From: Jejuia pallidilutea
GTDB lineage: Bacteria; Bacteroidota; Bacteroidia; Flavobacteriales; Flavobacteriaceae
Length of the DNA: 64,000 nucleotides
Direction: 5' to 3'
Assembly (NCBI RefSeq): GCF_002973595.1
Contig: NZ_PVEO01000002.1
Location: forward strand, 496,001 to 560,000
The notes under the pieces were generated by a model that saw only the letters and a list, made by a program, of their open reading frames with translations, was not told the DNA's origin and searched no databases. The position numbers and the translations under genes were made by a program. This document shows, one piece after another, positions 25,298-34,361 of the stretch; the first letter of the stretch is position 1; each line of letters opens with the position of its first letter.

Positions 25298-26185
25298 CTA
25301 AAATTTTAGTTTGTAAGCCATAACCCTATTATGAAAAAATGTTGGCACCAATAAGGTTTGGGTAGCTGCTATATAATCTATATCTGCGGCATGTATAGAT
25401 TGTTCTGTAGTGTCTAAAAGTTTTGTTTTAGTCCATGTTTTGGCATCAACATAAAACAAGGCACCTTTCCATCCAGAAACAATAAAATCGCCATTATCTA
25501 ATCTAATGATGCCATCGGCATCATTTAAATCTTCAATGTAAGCTTTAAAGGTTTGATCTTTATGGCTTACTAGTCCAAAAACGGCTTTTGCAAAATCTGC
25601 ATAATAAATACCTTCTTCTTGCCATAATAAACCGTTTAGTCTTTTGCCTTCTGGGTTTGTGGCTGCAACAGTTATAACTCCATTTTCTAATTTATGAATT
25701 TTATTAGAGTTAGAACCAGAACTGTAAACTATACCATCAGAATCTACTGTTAAATCATTCAATTGGGGGTTATCTTCTATAGTATACCTGTTGGAAATTA
25801 TGCCCTTGTCTATATCAATTTCAACTATATCATCTATGTCATTAACATACAATTTTCCATCATATAGCCCCATACCTTTTGGCGCACTTAAGCCTTCTAC
25901 CCATTTTAATTGTGTTATTTCTCCTTTAGTATTTATGGTAGAAATAAAACCATTGTTATCTTTTACCCAAGGCCCATCATTAATATTAGCCACATATATG
26001 GTTTGTGTATTTTTGTCGTATAAAACTGATTCGCAAGTCGTTAATAAAGAATCTGTTTCCCAAAGCAATTCTAATGTAGGGGTAACTGTAGCTGTTTCGC
26101 TAGTAGTGCTGCTGTTTTCCTTTTTCTTTCCACAAGATGTAACTATTACTAAAACAACAAAAAGAGACAATAAAGATTTAAACAT
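25298..26185 (-). CDS. SMP-30/NHL-type beta-propeller lipoprotein
   Basis: 295 aa. Lipoprotein signal peptide with lipobox IVTSC (Cys18) followed by a Ser/Thr-rich linker, so anchored in the periplasm or outer membrane. The rest is a six-bladed beta-propeller of SMP-30/gluconolactonase or NHL type: repeated strands such as KGMGLYDGKLYVND, LNDLTVDSDGIVYSSGSNSN, LNGLLWQEEGIYYAD and GIIRLDNGDFIVSG. No catalytic residues could be confirmed; it may bind a ligand or hydrolyse a lactone. The flanking 26186-26681 gap carries a pseudogene on the other strand. Confidence 0.85.
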   Translation of the reverse strand: MFKSLLSLFVVLVIVTSCGKKKENSSTTSETATVTPTLELLWETDSLLTTCESVLYDKNTQTIYVANINDGPWVKDNNGFISTINTKGEITQLKWVEGLSAPKGMGLYDGKLYVNDIDDIVEIDIDKGIISNRYTIEDNPQLNDLTVDSDGIVYSSGSNSNKIHKLENGVITVAATNPEGKRLNGLLWQEEGIYYADFAKAVFGLVSHKDQTFKAYIEDLNDADGIIRLDNGDFIVSGWKGALFYVDAKTWTKTKLLDTTEQSIHAADIDYIAATQTLLVPTFFHNRVMAYKLKF

Positions 26186-26331
26186 AACTGAAATAATTAA
26201 AGGATTGTGTATTTAAAACTAAAGATACTAAAATTTTGAAGCCAATAATCAATGAAAAACAACACTTTGGCTAAACACTTGTGCAACATTACATTATTAA
26301 ACTTATGTGTTAAACCTATAGAACATATTAT

Positions 26332-26685
26332 ATGAGATTACTACTCTACTTTTTTTCTTTTACACTTAAAGTATGCTATTCGTAAAGCATATCAACTTAC
26401 GATAAATTACATTTTACTGTGGGAGCAATAATTTTTGGTGGTACGTATGCTGTTGTATATGCATCAACCAAAAACAAGAAAAAAGTATTTAGGTATAGCC
26501 TAGTTGCTGCTACACTTGCTGGTTTAACAAAGTAAGTTTACGATAGCCAACAAAAAGACAATACATTTAATACTGGCGAGTAGTGGTTAGCTACAACTGC
26601 ATGAGGACTAACTGTAAGCACCACCATAAATTTATCTACCGGTGAAACTAGAAAAAAACGTAAAACCGCTATGTTATTAAATTAA
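26332..26685 (+). pseudogene. Decayed small membrane-protein gene: one reading frame with four internal stop codons
   Basis: From the ATG at 26332 a single frame of 118 codons ends at a TAA (26683-26685) overlapping the end of murA by 4 bases. Four internal stops interrupt it (TAA, TAA, TAG, TGA), but no frameshift: between them it reads HFTVGAIIFGGTYAVVYAST, KKKVFRYSLVAATLAGLTK, VYDSQQKDNTFNTGE and GLTVSTTINLSTGETRKKRK. Alternating glycine-rich hydrophobic and basic stretches resemble small integral membrane proteins (YfiM/DUF2279-like, resemblance only). Each stop is one substitution from a plausible sense codon (CAA or GAA, GAA, TAT, GGA). The same 496-base gap has no other gene. Confidence 0.7.
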
Positions 26686-27989
26686 ATACGTTCTATTTTA
26701 GCACCTATAGCACGTAAACGCTCATCGATATTCTCATACCCACGATCTATCTGCTCTATATTTTGAATGGTTGAAGTGCCTTTAGCAGACAACGCAGCAA
26801 TTAACAACGATACACCAGCCCTAATATCTGGAGATGTCATAGTAGTAGCTTTAAGGGTTGATTTAAAATCGTGACCAATAACTGTAGCCCTATGCGGATC
26901 GCAAAGAATAATTTTTGCCCCCATATCTATCAGTTTATCCACAAAAAACAAACGACTTTCAAACATTTTTTGATGAATTAAAACACTGCCTCTAGCTTGG
27001 GTTGCTACTACCAAAATAATACTTAACAAATCTGGTGTAAACCCTGGCCAAGGTGCATCAGAAATGGTTAAAATAGAACCGTCTATAAAGCTTTGTATTT
27101 CATAACCATTAGTATGTGCAGGAATATGTATATCGTCTCCTTGTTTTTCAACAGTAATACCCAGTTTTCTAAATACATTGGGAATTAGGCCTAAATCGTT
27201 CCAACTTACATTTTTAATGGTAAGCTCGCTTTTAGTCATAGCCGCAAGACCAATCCAACTCCCAATTTCAATCATATCGGGAAGCATAGTATGTTCTGTA
27301 CCTCCTAAACTTTCAACACCATCAATAATTAACATGTTAGAGCCTACACCACTAATTTTTGCGCCCATTCTGTTCAGCATTTTACACAATTGCTGTAAAT
27401 AAGGTTCGCAAGCTGCATTGTAAATTGTAGTTTGTCCTTCAGCTAAAACGGCAGCCATTACAATATTTGCAGTACCTGTTACAGAAGCCTCCTCTAAAAG
27501 CATATAAGTGCCTTTAAGTTTTTTGGCTTCCACACCGTAGAACTGCTCCTCTCTACTATAACCAAATTTAGCACCTAGTTTTATAAGACCTTCAAAATGG
27601 GTATCTAAACGACGACGCCCAATTTTATCGCCTCCTGGTTTTGGAATGTAACCTTTTCCAAATCGCGCTAGTAATGGCCCTACAATCATTATGGAGCCTC
27701 TAAGTCCACGACCATCTACCTTAAATTGATCTGATTCTAAATACTTTAAATTTACATCGTCTGCTTGAAAAGAATAAGTCCCTTTAGATAATTTTTCGAC
27801 TTTAACACCTAGCTTTCTCAATAAATTAATAAGCTTGTTAACATCAATAATATCTGGAATATTGTTAATGGTTACTTTCTCTGGAGTTAATAAAACTGCA
27901 CATAAAATTTGTAAAGCTTCGTTTTTTGCTCCTTGAGGCTGTATGCTCCCTTTAAGTTGGTGGCCTCCTTCAATTTTAAATGTTCCCAT
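26682..27989 (-). CDS. murA: UDP-N-acetylglucosamine 1-carboxyvinyltransferase (MurA)
   Basis: 435 aa, first committed step of peptidoglycan synthesis, transferring enolpyruvate from PEP to UDP-GlcNAc. The inside-out alpha/beta barrel is visible through GSIQPQGAKNEALQILCAVL (Lys/Asn of the active site), GSIMIVGPLLARFG, HFEGLIKLGA, ASVTGTANIVMAAVLAEG and DIRAGVSLLIAALSAKGTS. The loop that carries the usual catalytic Cys reads PGGDKIGRRRLDTH; the Cys is replaced by Asp, as in known fosfomycin-insensitive MurA enzymes (established knowledge). Followed upstream on the strand by the DUF4290 gene, 7 bases away, a common Bacteroidota pairing. Confidence 0.96.
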   Translation of the reverse strand: MGTFKIEGGHQLKGSIQPQGAKNEALQILCAVLLTPEKVTINNIPDIIDVNKLINLLRKLGVKVEKLSKGTYSFQADDVNLKYLESDQFKVDGRGLRGSIMIVGPLLARFGKGYIPKPGGDKIGRRRLDTHFEGLIKLGAKFGYSREEQFYGVEAKKLKGTYMLLEEASVTGTANIVMAAVLAEGQTTIYNAACEPYLQQLCKMLNRMGAKISGVGSNMLIIDGVESLGGTEHTMLPDMIEIGSWIGLAAMTKSELTIKNVSWNDLGLIPNVFRKLGITVEKQGDDIHIPAHTNGYEIQSFIDGSILTISDAPWPGFTPDLLSIILVVATQARGSVLIHQKMFESRLFFVDKLIDMGAKIILCDPHRATVIGHDFKSTLKATTMTSPDIRAGVSLLIAALSAKGTSTIQNIEQIDRGYENIDERLRAIGAKIERI

Positions 27990-27996
27990 AAAAGAT

Positions 27997-28629
27997 TTAG
28001 TGGCGTTTTCTAGAACGGTGGCTAGTGTTTTTCTTCTTTTTGTTACTGTATTTAGTTTTAGAACGCATTAAACTGCTAGAATCTGATAAATCTTCTTCAG
28101 AATTTCGCAAATCTATTTTTCCGTTGGAAAGTTCATATAAATGATCGTAAATAACGGCATCTTCAACCGTATCTTTATTCCAATTTAAGAAACACTTTTT
28201 CATGTGGTTAGCAATAGTGTAGAGTAATGCTTCTTTTAACTCACCTTCTTCCCAAGTGTTAGCCACATCAATCATCGTTTTAATATTATTACCATAAAAA
28301 CGATACTTTGGATGGTTTTGTGGATATTTTAAAGGATCTGGACGTTCAGAAAGCACCTCTTTGGATGGTTTTGGATATGGAGAATCTACATCTAATTCAA
28401 AATTAGACATGATAAATAACTGATCCCATAACTTATGCTGAAAATCTGGAACATCACGTAAATGCGGTTGCAAATTGCCCATTACAGATATAATGGCTTT
28501 TGCTAATTTTTCGCGCTCTTCTTTTGTTTCTCTGGTTTTAGCATGGTTAATCATTTTTTGAAGATGACGCCCATACTCAGGAATAATTAAGTGCTCTCGT
28601 TCTGTATTGTATTCTAAATTATCTATCAA
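27997..28629 (-). CDS. DUF4290 family protein
   Basis: 210 aa, Bacteroidota-specific family usually found next to murA. The N-terminus (NLEYNTEREHLIIPEYGRHL) and DVDSPYPKPSKEVLSERPDP are characteristic. The C-terminus ends in a basic, serine-rich tail (SKTKYSNKKKKNTSHRSRKR, about 190-209) that may bind RNA or a membrane surface. The role is unknown; conserved linkage suggests a link to cell-envelope or growth functions. Confidence 0.9.
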   Translation of the reverse strand: MIDNLEYNTEREHLIIPEYGRHLQKMINHAKTRETKEEREKLAKAIISVMGNLQPHLRDVPDFQHKLWDQLFIMSNFELDVDSPYPKPSKEVLSERPDPLKYPQNHPKYRFYGNNIKTMIDVANTWEEGELKEALLYTIANHMKKCFLNWNKDTVEDAVIYDHLYELSNGKIDLRNSEEDLSDSSSLMRSKTKYSNKKKKNTSHRSRKRH

Positions 28630-28709
28630 AATTTTTGTGTGGTATTAAAATTCTATGAAGTAGCTCGCAAAATACAAAAAAACATATTACACAAAAAGTA
28701 TGTTAGTGT

Positions 28710-29861
28710 TTATTTAGCATATTTATCAATTAAACGTACTAATAAGCTATTTAAAAACTCTACTTCGTATGCCCCAACTGTTGGTTCTAAATGGTCGTTA
28801 CCAATTCCACTATCATTAGTTATAAACACATAAGTACCGTTTGTAGCTATTGCAAAATTACGCATTAAAAACTCGGTGGACTTATCTATACCACTAGCGG
28901 TTATTGGTATAAGTTTAACGCCTTTTTGAGCCGCTAAATTTAAAGAGGTTTTTAAACTTTCATATATTTCTTGAGTTCCATGAGGTGGCGCATCTAAAAG
29001 TAAAAATGCAATTCTGGTTTTAGCATTATCGCTCCATTGTAATTCGGTTATTGTTTCTTTTAAGGCTTCATCTACTGCTTCTTCATAATCGCCACCACCA
29101 CTGGCATATTGGGCCTTAATGAATTTTGAAGTGGTTTCTATAGATGCTGAAAAATCTGAACGCCTAGTAACATATTGGTCGCCATGATCTCTGTAAAATA
29201 CTGTTGCTGTTAATATAGATGTATTTTGATTGTTTGTCTGTACTTTATTAATCACATCGGTTAAGTCATTTTTTAAAAATTCCAGCTCATCTCCCATAGA
29301 GCCCGTAGCATCAACCATAAAAGCTATTTCTATTTTGTTCTCTACATCTATATTTTGGTTTAGGTTGTAAACATTTACGCCCTCACCAAACATCAAAATA
29401 CTTTTATCCATTTTTATACCATTAACCATAATGGCATATTGGGTAAGATTAATACCAGTGGTGTTGTCGTTAAAAAAACCAACAAAAAAATTTGTTTCAC
29501 CAAAATTGTCCGTTCTTGTTTGGCTAATTAATTCATCGCCTTTGTATAATGCTACTTTTGCGTTATTAAGTGGTGTATTATTTACATCTAATACTTTTAT
29601 GGCAATACGCTTAGATGTATTAAAACGCCATAAATCTTGTTGAGAGATAGAATTTTTGGAGTTCACCAAATCGGTCCAGAAATCCCAATTTTTTAAATCG
29701 TTCCATTCTCCTGCTGTAATTTGTCCTGCTTGGGTGTTTCCGTTACCGCCGCCAGAATCGCTTTCCGAAAAGGTTAAAGCAGGTTCTCCACCGAATTCGC
29801 CAGAAGATTCGCAACCAAAACAAATAACCACTAAACTTAAAAGTATAACTATTTTCTTCAT
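28710..29861 (-). CDS. VWA-domain lipoprotein
   Basis: 383 aa. Lipoprotein signal with lipobox CFGC (about residue 18), then an acidic, Gly/Ser-rich linker. An Ig-like carboxypeptidase-regulatory type strand set follows (RIAIKVLDVNNTPLNNAKVA). The VWA domain begins at IEIAFMVDATGSMGDELEFL, in which D-x-T-G-S is the MIDAS metal site, and continues through SGGGDYEEAVDEALKE and ARIAFLLLDAPPHG. Such proteins are surface adhesion or scaffold factors in Bacteroidota. No close partners are visible; genes on both sides are housekeeping. Confidence 0.88.
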   Translation of the reverse strand: MKKIVILLSLVVICFGCESSGEFGGEPALTFSESDSGGGNGNTQAGQITAGEWNDLKNWDFWTDLVNSKNSISQQDLWRFNTSKRIAIKVLDVNNTPLNNAKVALYKGDELISQTRTDNFGETNFFVGFFNDNTTGINLTQYAIMVNGIKMDKSILMFGEGVNVYNLNQNIDVENKIEIAFMVDATGSMGDELEFLKNDLTDVINKVQTNNQNTSILTATVFYRDHGDQYVTRRSDFSASIETTSKFIKAQYASGGGDYEEAVDEALKETITELQWSDNAKTRIAFLLLDAPPHGTQEIYESLKTSLNLAAQKGVKLIPITASGIDKSTEFLMRNFAIATNGTYVFITNDSGIGNDHLEPTVGAYEVEFLNSLLVRLIDKYAK

Positions 29862-29914
29862 ATCTCTATTTTATAGATAGATGCGAAAACAGTAAAAAGG
29901 TTGCTTAAATAAAG

Positions 29915-30208
29915 TTATAAACTTATAACGCCTTCAATTTTTTGTGCCACAACTTTATATTTTGTAATAACGGCATCTGGGTTTTTCATTTTTACGTTTA
30001 TAGAAACGCTGGTATATTTTCCGTTTTTAGAGGCTTTGGTGTGTATTACCGCACCCATGTTATCAAAAAGTTTTTGGATTTTTAAAATTTCCTCTGTATC
30101 GGTTTTTATAATAAATTTAAATAAGTACTCACTAGGCCACAACGCTGTATCGTACAATTGCGACTTTAGCTTATCGTAAAATTTATCTTCATTTGGTGTT
30201 TCTGCCAT
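29915..30208 (-). CDS. DUF493 (YbeD-like) family protein
   Basis: 97 aa small ACT-like alpha/beta protein of the DUF493/YbeD family. The sequence FYDKLKSQLYDTALWPSEYL, then VIHTKASKNGKYTSVSINVK fits the Bacteroidota branch. Function not known. Divergent from the P-loop NTPase gene, with a 90-base gap that contains TATATTTG on the minus strand, which resembles a -7 element, although no clear -33 partner was found. Confidence 0.88.
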   Translation of the reverse strand: MAETPNEDKFYDKLKSQLYDTALWPSEYLFKFIIKTDTEEILKIQKLFDNMGAVIHTKASKNGKYTSVSINVKMKNPDAVITKYKVVAQKIEGVISL

Positions 30209-30298
30209 AACTTTTTTTTAGGCTGCAAATATAGCGTTTCCTATGCATTTTTTTTATAGAAGTTAAATTACGAATTTTACAACCAAATTATACAACTA

Positions 30299-30838
30299 TT
30301 GGATTCAAAAAAAATTGTAATCACAGGTGGCCCAGGTACTGGAAAATCAACTATTATTAACGAACTTTTAAAAAGAGATTACACCTGTTTAGAAGAAATA
30401 TCTAGACAAGTAACGCTTAATGCGCAAAAAAAAGGGATAGATCAACTCTTTTTAACCAACCCCTTGCTTTTTAGCGAATTACTCTTAAAAGGACGTTTAG
30501 AACAGTTTGAAACTGCTAAAATGTACAATAGCAATATTGTTTTTTTTGACAGAGGCGTACCTGATGTTTTAGCCTATATGGACTATATTGGAGACACCTA
30601 TCCTAAAAACTTTATAGACGCAACTAAAAGTACTGTTTACGACGAAGTTTTTATTTTAAAACCATGGAAAAGCATATATAAAAGCGATAATGAACGTTAC
30701 GAAAGTTTTACACAGGCTGAAAAAATTCATGACTATCTTCTAGAAACGTATCAAAATTATAATTATACCCCTATTGATGTCCCTTTTGGAACTGTTAATG
30801 AACGTACCAATTTTATTTTAAACACTCTAGATATTTAA
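30299..30838 (+). CDS. P-loop NTPase (AAA_28-like) with a TTG start
   Basis: 179 aa. Walker A GGPGTGKST (about 9-17) right after the N-terminus; NIVFFDRGVPDVLAY resembles the Walker B/LID region of deoxynucleoside- or shikimate-kinase-like P-loop enzymes; the family is often annotated AAA_28 in Bacteroidota. The substrate is not known. No ATG lies upstream in frame close to the Walker motif, so the TTG at 30299 is the likely start. Followed after one base by recQ, which suggests translational coupling. Confidence 0.85.
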   Translation: MDSKKIVITGGPGTGKSTIINELLKRDYTCLEEISRQVTLNAQKKGIDQLFLTNPLLFSELLLKGRLEQFETAKMYNSNIVFFDRGVPDVLAYMDYIGDTYPKNFIDATKSTVYDEVFILKPWKSIYKSDNERYESFTQAEKIHDYLLETYQNYNYTPIDVPFGTVNERTNFILNTLDI

Positions 30839-30839
30839 C

Positions 30840-32747
30840 TTGAACAAGCACCCCTTAAACATATTAGAACAATATTGGAAATTCACCGCGTTCCGTGGTA
30901 AGCAAGAGCACATTATCAATGCGGTTTTAGAAGGCGATGATGTGTTTGCCTTAATGCCAACCGGTGGGGGCAAGTCTATTTGTTTTCAAATACCCGCTTT
31001 AATTAAAGAGGGCATTTGTATAGTTGTATCGCCGCTTATTGCTTTAATGAAAGACCAAGTGCTAAACCTAAATAATAAAGGTATTAAGGCTTTAGCCATT
31101 ACAAGTGGTATTTCTAAAGGCGAATTAGATACACTTTTAGACAATTGTATTTATGGCAACTACAAATTTTTATACTTATCGCCAGAGCGTTTACAGCAAG
31201 AATTAGTACAAGACCGCATTAGGCAAATGCACGTAAATTTAATTGCTGTAGATGAAGCGCATTGTATATCGCAGTGGGGCAACGATTTTAGGCCCGCATA
31301 CAGCAATATACTCACACTAAGAGAATTACAACCATCAACTAATATTATAGCACTTACTGCTACTGCAAAACCAAAGGTTGTAGACGACATAATGAAACAG
31401 CTGGATTTTATAAGTCCAAAAATTTTTAAACAGTCCTTTTTCAGAGAAAACCTAGGGTATCTTGTTTTGCATGAAGAAGACAAATATTACAGGCTAGAAA
31501 CTATTTTAAAAAAATACACAGGGGCATCTATAGTTTATGTGAGAAACAGAAAAGCTACCAAAGATATAAGCGCTTTACTAAACTCTAAAAATATAAGTGC
31601 AACATTTTATCATGGCGGTTTAAATACCACAGAAAAAGACACGAACATGAGCGCTTGGATGCATAATAAAAAACAAGTTATGGTAGCTACAAACGCTTTT
31701 GGAATGGGTATAGACAAGCCAGATGTAAAAACCGTAATTCATTTAAACTTACCCGAAAGTATAGAAAGCTATTTTCAAGAAGCTGGTAGGGTTGGTAGAA
31801 ATGGAGATAAAGCATTTGCCGTAATTTTAAAAAATAAGAACGACGAGGTTTTAGTAAAAAACCAATTCTTAAAAGTATTACCATCGGTTGATACCGTAAA
31901 GCATGTTTACAGAAAACTTAGCAATTATTTTCAAATATCTTATGGTGAAGGTGAATACGCTACCTTTGATTTTGATTTTAACGACTTCTGTAAAACCTAT
32001 AATTTTAATGGTATTTTGTGCTACAACGCGCTATTGGTTTTAGATAGAAACAGTATTATTGCCTTAACCAAACAGTTTAAAAACAAAGTTTTAATACAGT
32101 TTATAGCAAACAACACTTCTATATTTAAGTATTTGGAAAACCATGCGGAATATGATGTTGCAGTAAAATCTATATTAAGATCTTATGGTGGCGTTTTTGA
32201 TCATGAAACCAACATCAACACTTTAAAAATTGCAGATAAAGCATCTATATCAGAACATGCATTAATTCAAATTTTAAAGCAATTAGCAAAAGATGAAATT
32301 ATTACCCTAAACCATTCTAAAACCGATGCACAAATTACGTTTATAGAACCAAGGGAAGACGATAAAACTATCAACAGGATTTCATCAGTTATACATCAGC
32401 AAAACAAACTTAAAGAACGCCAAGTTAAAGCTGTAATAGACTATATAAATAACGATAGCGTATGCAAAAGCATGCAACTTCTAAATTATTTTGGAGAAAA
32501 AAACACAACACCCTGTGGTATTTGTTCTGTGTGTACCAAAAACAAACAAAACACCACCTTTACAAATGTTAAAACATTAAAAAATAAAATAGTTACATTG
32601 TTAGAAACTGGAGAAAAATCATCTAGAGATATCGCTAGTACGTTATCGTGTAATGATGCCGAAATTAAAAAAGTACTAAAGTTACTTTTAGAACATCAAA
32701 TTATTACCATTACTAAAACAAACACATATAAATTGAGCCATTTGTAA
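30840..32747 (+). CDS. recQ: ATP-dependent DNA helicase RecQ, with a TTG start
   Basis: 635 aa, 3'-5' superfamily 2 helicase for recombination repair. Motif I MPTGGGKSICFQIP, motif II DEAHCISQWG, motif III ALTATA, motif VI QEAGRVGRNGD, and the RecQ-C zinc site (Cys pattern CKSMQLLNYFG, then CGICSVCTKN). The C-terminus ends with a winged-helix-like region (SRDIASTLSCNDAEIKKVLK) rather than a clear HRDC domain. Begins with TTG at 30840, one base after the stop of the P-loop gene; no ATG gives a complete N-terminus (NKHPLNILEQYWKFTAFRGK). Length is on the short side for RecQ but normal for this Bacteroidota form. Confidence 0.95.
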   Translation: MNKHPLNILEQYWKFTAFRGKQEHIINAVLEGDDVFALMPTGGGKSICFQIPALIKEGICIVVSPLIALMKDQVLNLNNKGIKALAITSGISKGELDTLLDNCIYGNYKFLYLSPERLQQELVQDRIRQMHVNLIAVDEAHCISQWGNDFRPAYSNILTLRELQPSTNIIALTATAKPKVVDDIMKQLDFISPKIFKQSFFRENLGYLVLHEEDKYYRLETILKKYTGASIVYVRNRKATKDISALLNSKNISATFYHGGLNTTEKDTNMSAWMHNKKQVMVATNAFGMGIDKPDVKTVIHLNLPESIESYFQEAGRVGRNGDKAFAVILKNKNDEVLVKNQFLKVLPSVDTVKHVYRKLSNYFQISYGEGEYATFDFDFNDFCKTYNFNGILCYNALLVLDRNSIIALTKQFKNKVLIQFIANNTSIFKYLENHAEYDVAVKSILRSYGGVFDHETNINTLKIADKASISEHALIQILKQLAKDEIITLNHSKTDAQITFIEPREDDKTINRISSVIHQQNKLKERQVKAVIDYINNDSVCKSMQLLNYFGEKNTTPCGICSVCTKNKQNTTFTNVKTLKNKIVTLLETGEKSSRDIASTLSCNDAEIKKVLKLLLEHQIITITKTNTYKLSHL

Positions 32748-32830
32748 AAAAGCGAACCAAAACACTCAATTAATTTTAAAATTTTGTTGCGATTTACATT
32801 ATACCCAATAAACATAACACAAGTTAACAA

Positions 32831-33778
32831 ATGAAAGATTTAAGAATTGTATTTATGGGAACACCAGATTTTGCTGTGGCTACCCTAAAAGCACTTGTTG
32901 AAGAAAATTATAATATTGTTGGAGTTATTACAGCCCCCGACAGACCCTCTGGTCGTGGTAGAAAACTTAATGAAAGTGCCGTAAAACAATATGCTAAATC
33001 AGCAGGCTTAAACATATTGCAACCTACCAACCTAAAAAATAAAGATTTTATAGATACGTTAAAAGCACTACAAGCAAATTTACAAATAGTAGTAGCCTTT
33101 AGAATGCTACCTAAGGTTGTATGGCAAATGCCCGAATATGGCACTTTTAATTTACATGCATCGTTACTACCAAATTACCGTGGTGCAGCGCCTATAAATT
33201 GGGCTATTATTAATGGTGAAACAAAAACTGGAGTATCTACCTTTTTTATTGACGAAAAAATTGACACAGGCGAAATGATTCTACAAGAAGAAGTAACCAT
33301 AGCACCAAATGAAAACGTTGGAAGCCTACACGATAAACTAATGCACTTGGGTAGTGCTTTGGTATTAAAAACGGTAGCATTAATTAAAACTGGCACTGTT
33401 AAAACCACTCCACAAGTTGAAACTCATAACATTAAAACAGCTTACAAATTAAATAAGGATAACTGTAAGATTGATTGGACAGACAATATCCATAACATCT
33501 ACAACAAAATAAGAGGCCTAAGCCCCTATCCTGCTGCTTGGTGCACATTAATAAATGGCGCTGACCAACTAGATGTAAAAATTTATGAAGCCAAAAAAGA
33601 AATAGAACAGCACAATGATGCCATAGGATTAATAACCTCTACTAAAAAAAATATAAAAGTTTCGGTAGCTGAAGGTTACATACATATTTTAAAAATTAAG
33701 CTTCCTGGAAAGAAACTTATGGACGCCACGTCACTTTTAAACGGTTACAAATTTGAAAATGATGCCAAAATGCGCTAA
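32831..33778 (+). CDS. fmt: Methionyl-tRNA formyltransferase
   Basis: 315 aa. Formylates the amino group of Met-tRNAfMet using 10-formyl-THF. N-terminal formyltransferase domain (FMGTPDFAVATLKALVEENY; catalytic triad region FNLHASLLPNYRGAAPINWA, GVSTFFIDEKIDTG) and the C-terminal OB-like tRNA-binding domain (IRGLSPYPAAWCTLING). Starts with ATG at 32831, 83 bases after recQ. Housekeeping; followed by HU with its own promoter. Confidence 0.97.
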   Translation: MKDLRIVFMGTPDFAVATLKALVEENYNIVGVITAPDRPSGRGRKLNESAVKQYAKSAGLNILQPTNLKNKDFIDTLKALQANLQIVVAFRMLPKVVWQMPEYGTFNLHASLLPNYRGAAPINWAIINGETKTGVSTFFIDEKIDTGEMILQEEVTIAPNENVGSLHDKLMHLGSALVLKTVALIKTGTVKTTPQVETHNIKTAYKLNKDNCKIDWTDNIHNIYNKIRGLSPYPAAWCTLINGADQLDVKIYEAKKEIEQHNDAIGLITSTKKNIKVSVAEGYIHILKIKLPGKKLMDATSLLNGYKFENDAKMR

Positions 33779-33882
33779 GCCCTTAGTATTACTCATTTTA
33801 TAAAAAAATCGACAAAATACAGTTCCTTTATTAACAAATGCTGTAAGTTATCAACAAAACCCTGTATTTCCCTTGCTATTAC

Positions 33883-33912
33883 TTGCATGGAAGCATAATC
33901 CGTATAAATTTG
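33883..33912 (+). promoter_or_regulatory. Bacteroidota-type promoter of the HU gene
   Basis: TTG (33883-33885) followed after exactly 19 bases by TAAATTTG (33905-33912), the canonical TTG-N19-TAnnTTTG arrangement. Transcription would start near 33919, 45-50 bases before the HU ATG. This promoter places the reading frame that opens at 33873 upstream of transcription, so the HU start at 33966 is the correct one. Confidence 0.75.
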
Positions 33913-33965
33913 TAAAGGATTTAACAAAAAGTTTAACCAATTTATTAATAATTAAAATTTACATT

Positions 33966-34238
33966 ATGAACAAAACAGATTTAATCGATGCAATGGCAGA
34001 ACACGCAGGAATCACTAAAGCAGCTGCTAAGAAAGCTTTAGAGTGTGCACTTATTGAAATAGAAGGTGCTTTACAAAAAGGAAACAGAGTTTCTTTAGTT
34101 GGTTTTGGTTCTTGGTCTGTTTCTAAAAGATCTGCAAGAGAAGGAAGAAACCCACAAACTGGTGAGACTATCAAAATTAAGGCTAAAAACGTTGTTAAGT
34201 TTAAAGCTGGATCAGATTTATCAAATGCTGTAAACTAA
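33966..34238 (+). CDS. HU family DNA-binding protein
   Basis: 90 aa, nucleoid protein. N-terminal helices MNKTDLIDAMAEHAGITKAA, then the beta-arm region VSLVGFGSWSVSKRSAREGR, then NPQTGETIKIKAKNVVKFKA. It bends and compacts DNA as a dimer. The open frame extends 31 codons upstream to 33873, but the promoter lies inside that part, so the ATG at 33966 is used. Single-gene unit: own promoter upstream and a strong terminator downstream. Codon use is G-richer than neighbours in the highly expressed style. Confidence 0.96.
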   Translation: MNKTDLIDAMAEHAGITKAAAKKALECALIEIEGALQKGNRVSLVGFGSWSVSKRSAREGRNPQTGETIKIKAKNVVKFKAGSDLSNAVN

Positions 34239-34264
34239 ATATTAGCTGCAGAAAAAAATAGAAA

Positions 34265-34295
34265 AATACCTTCCAAAACGGAAGGTATTTTTTTT
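34265..34295 (+). terminator. Rho-independent terminator after the HU gene
   Basis: Perfect 10-bp stem (AATACCTTCC / GGAAGGTATT) with an AAAAC loop, followed by a run of T residues. About 25 bases after the HU stop codon. Confidence 0.9.
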
Positions 34296-34361
34296 ATGCC
34301 TATTCCAAAAGTTGTTTTTCTAACAAAATAATCTTAGATTTAGTTACTAATTATATAAAAT

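Noticed and set aside
33873-33965. Upstream extension of the HU reading frame
   Set aside because: A canonical promoter at 33883-33912 lies inside this stretch, so translation must begin at 33966.
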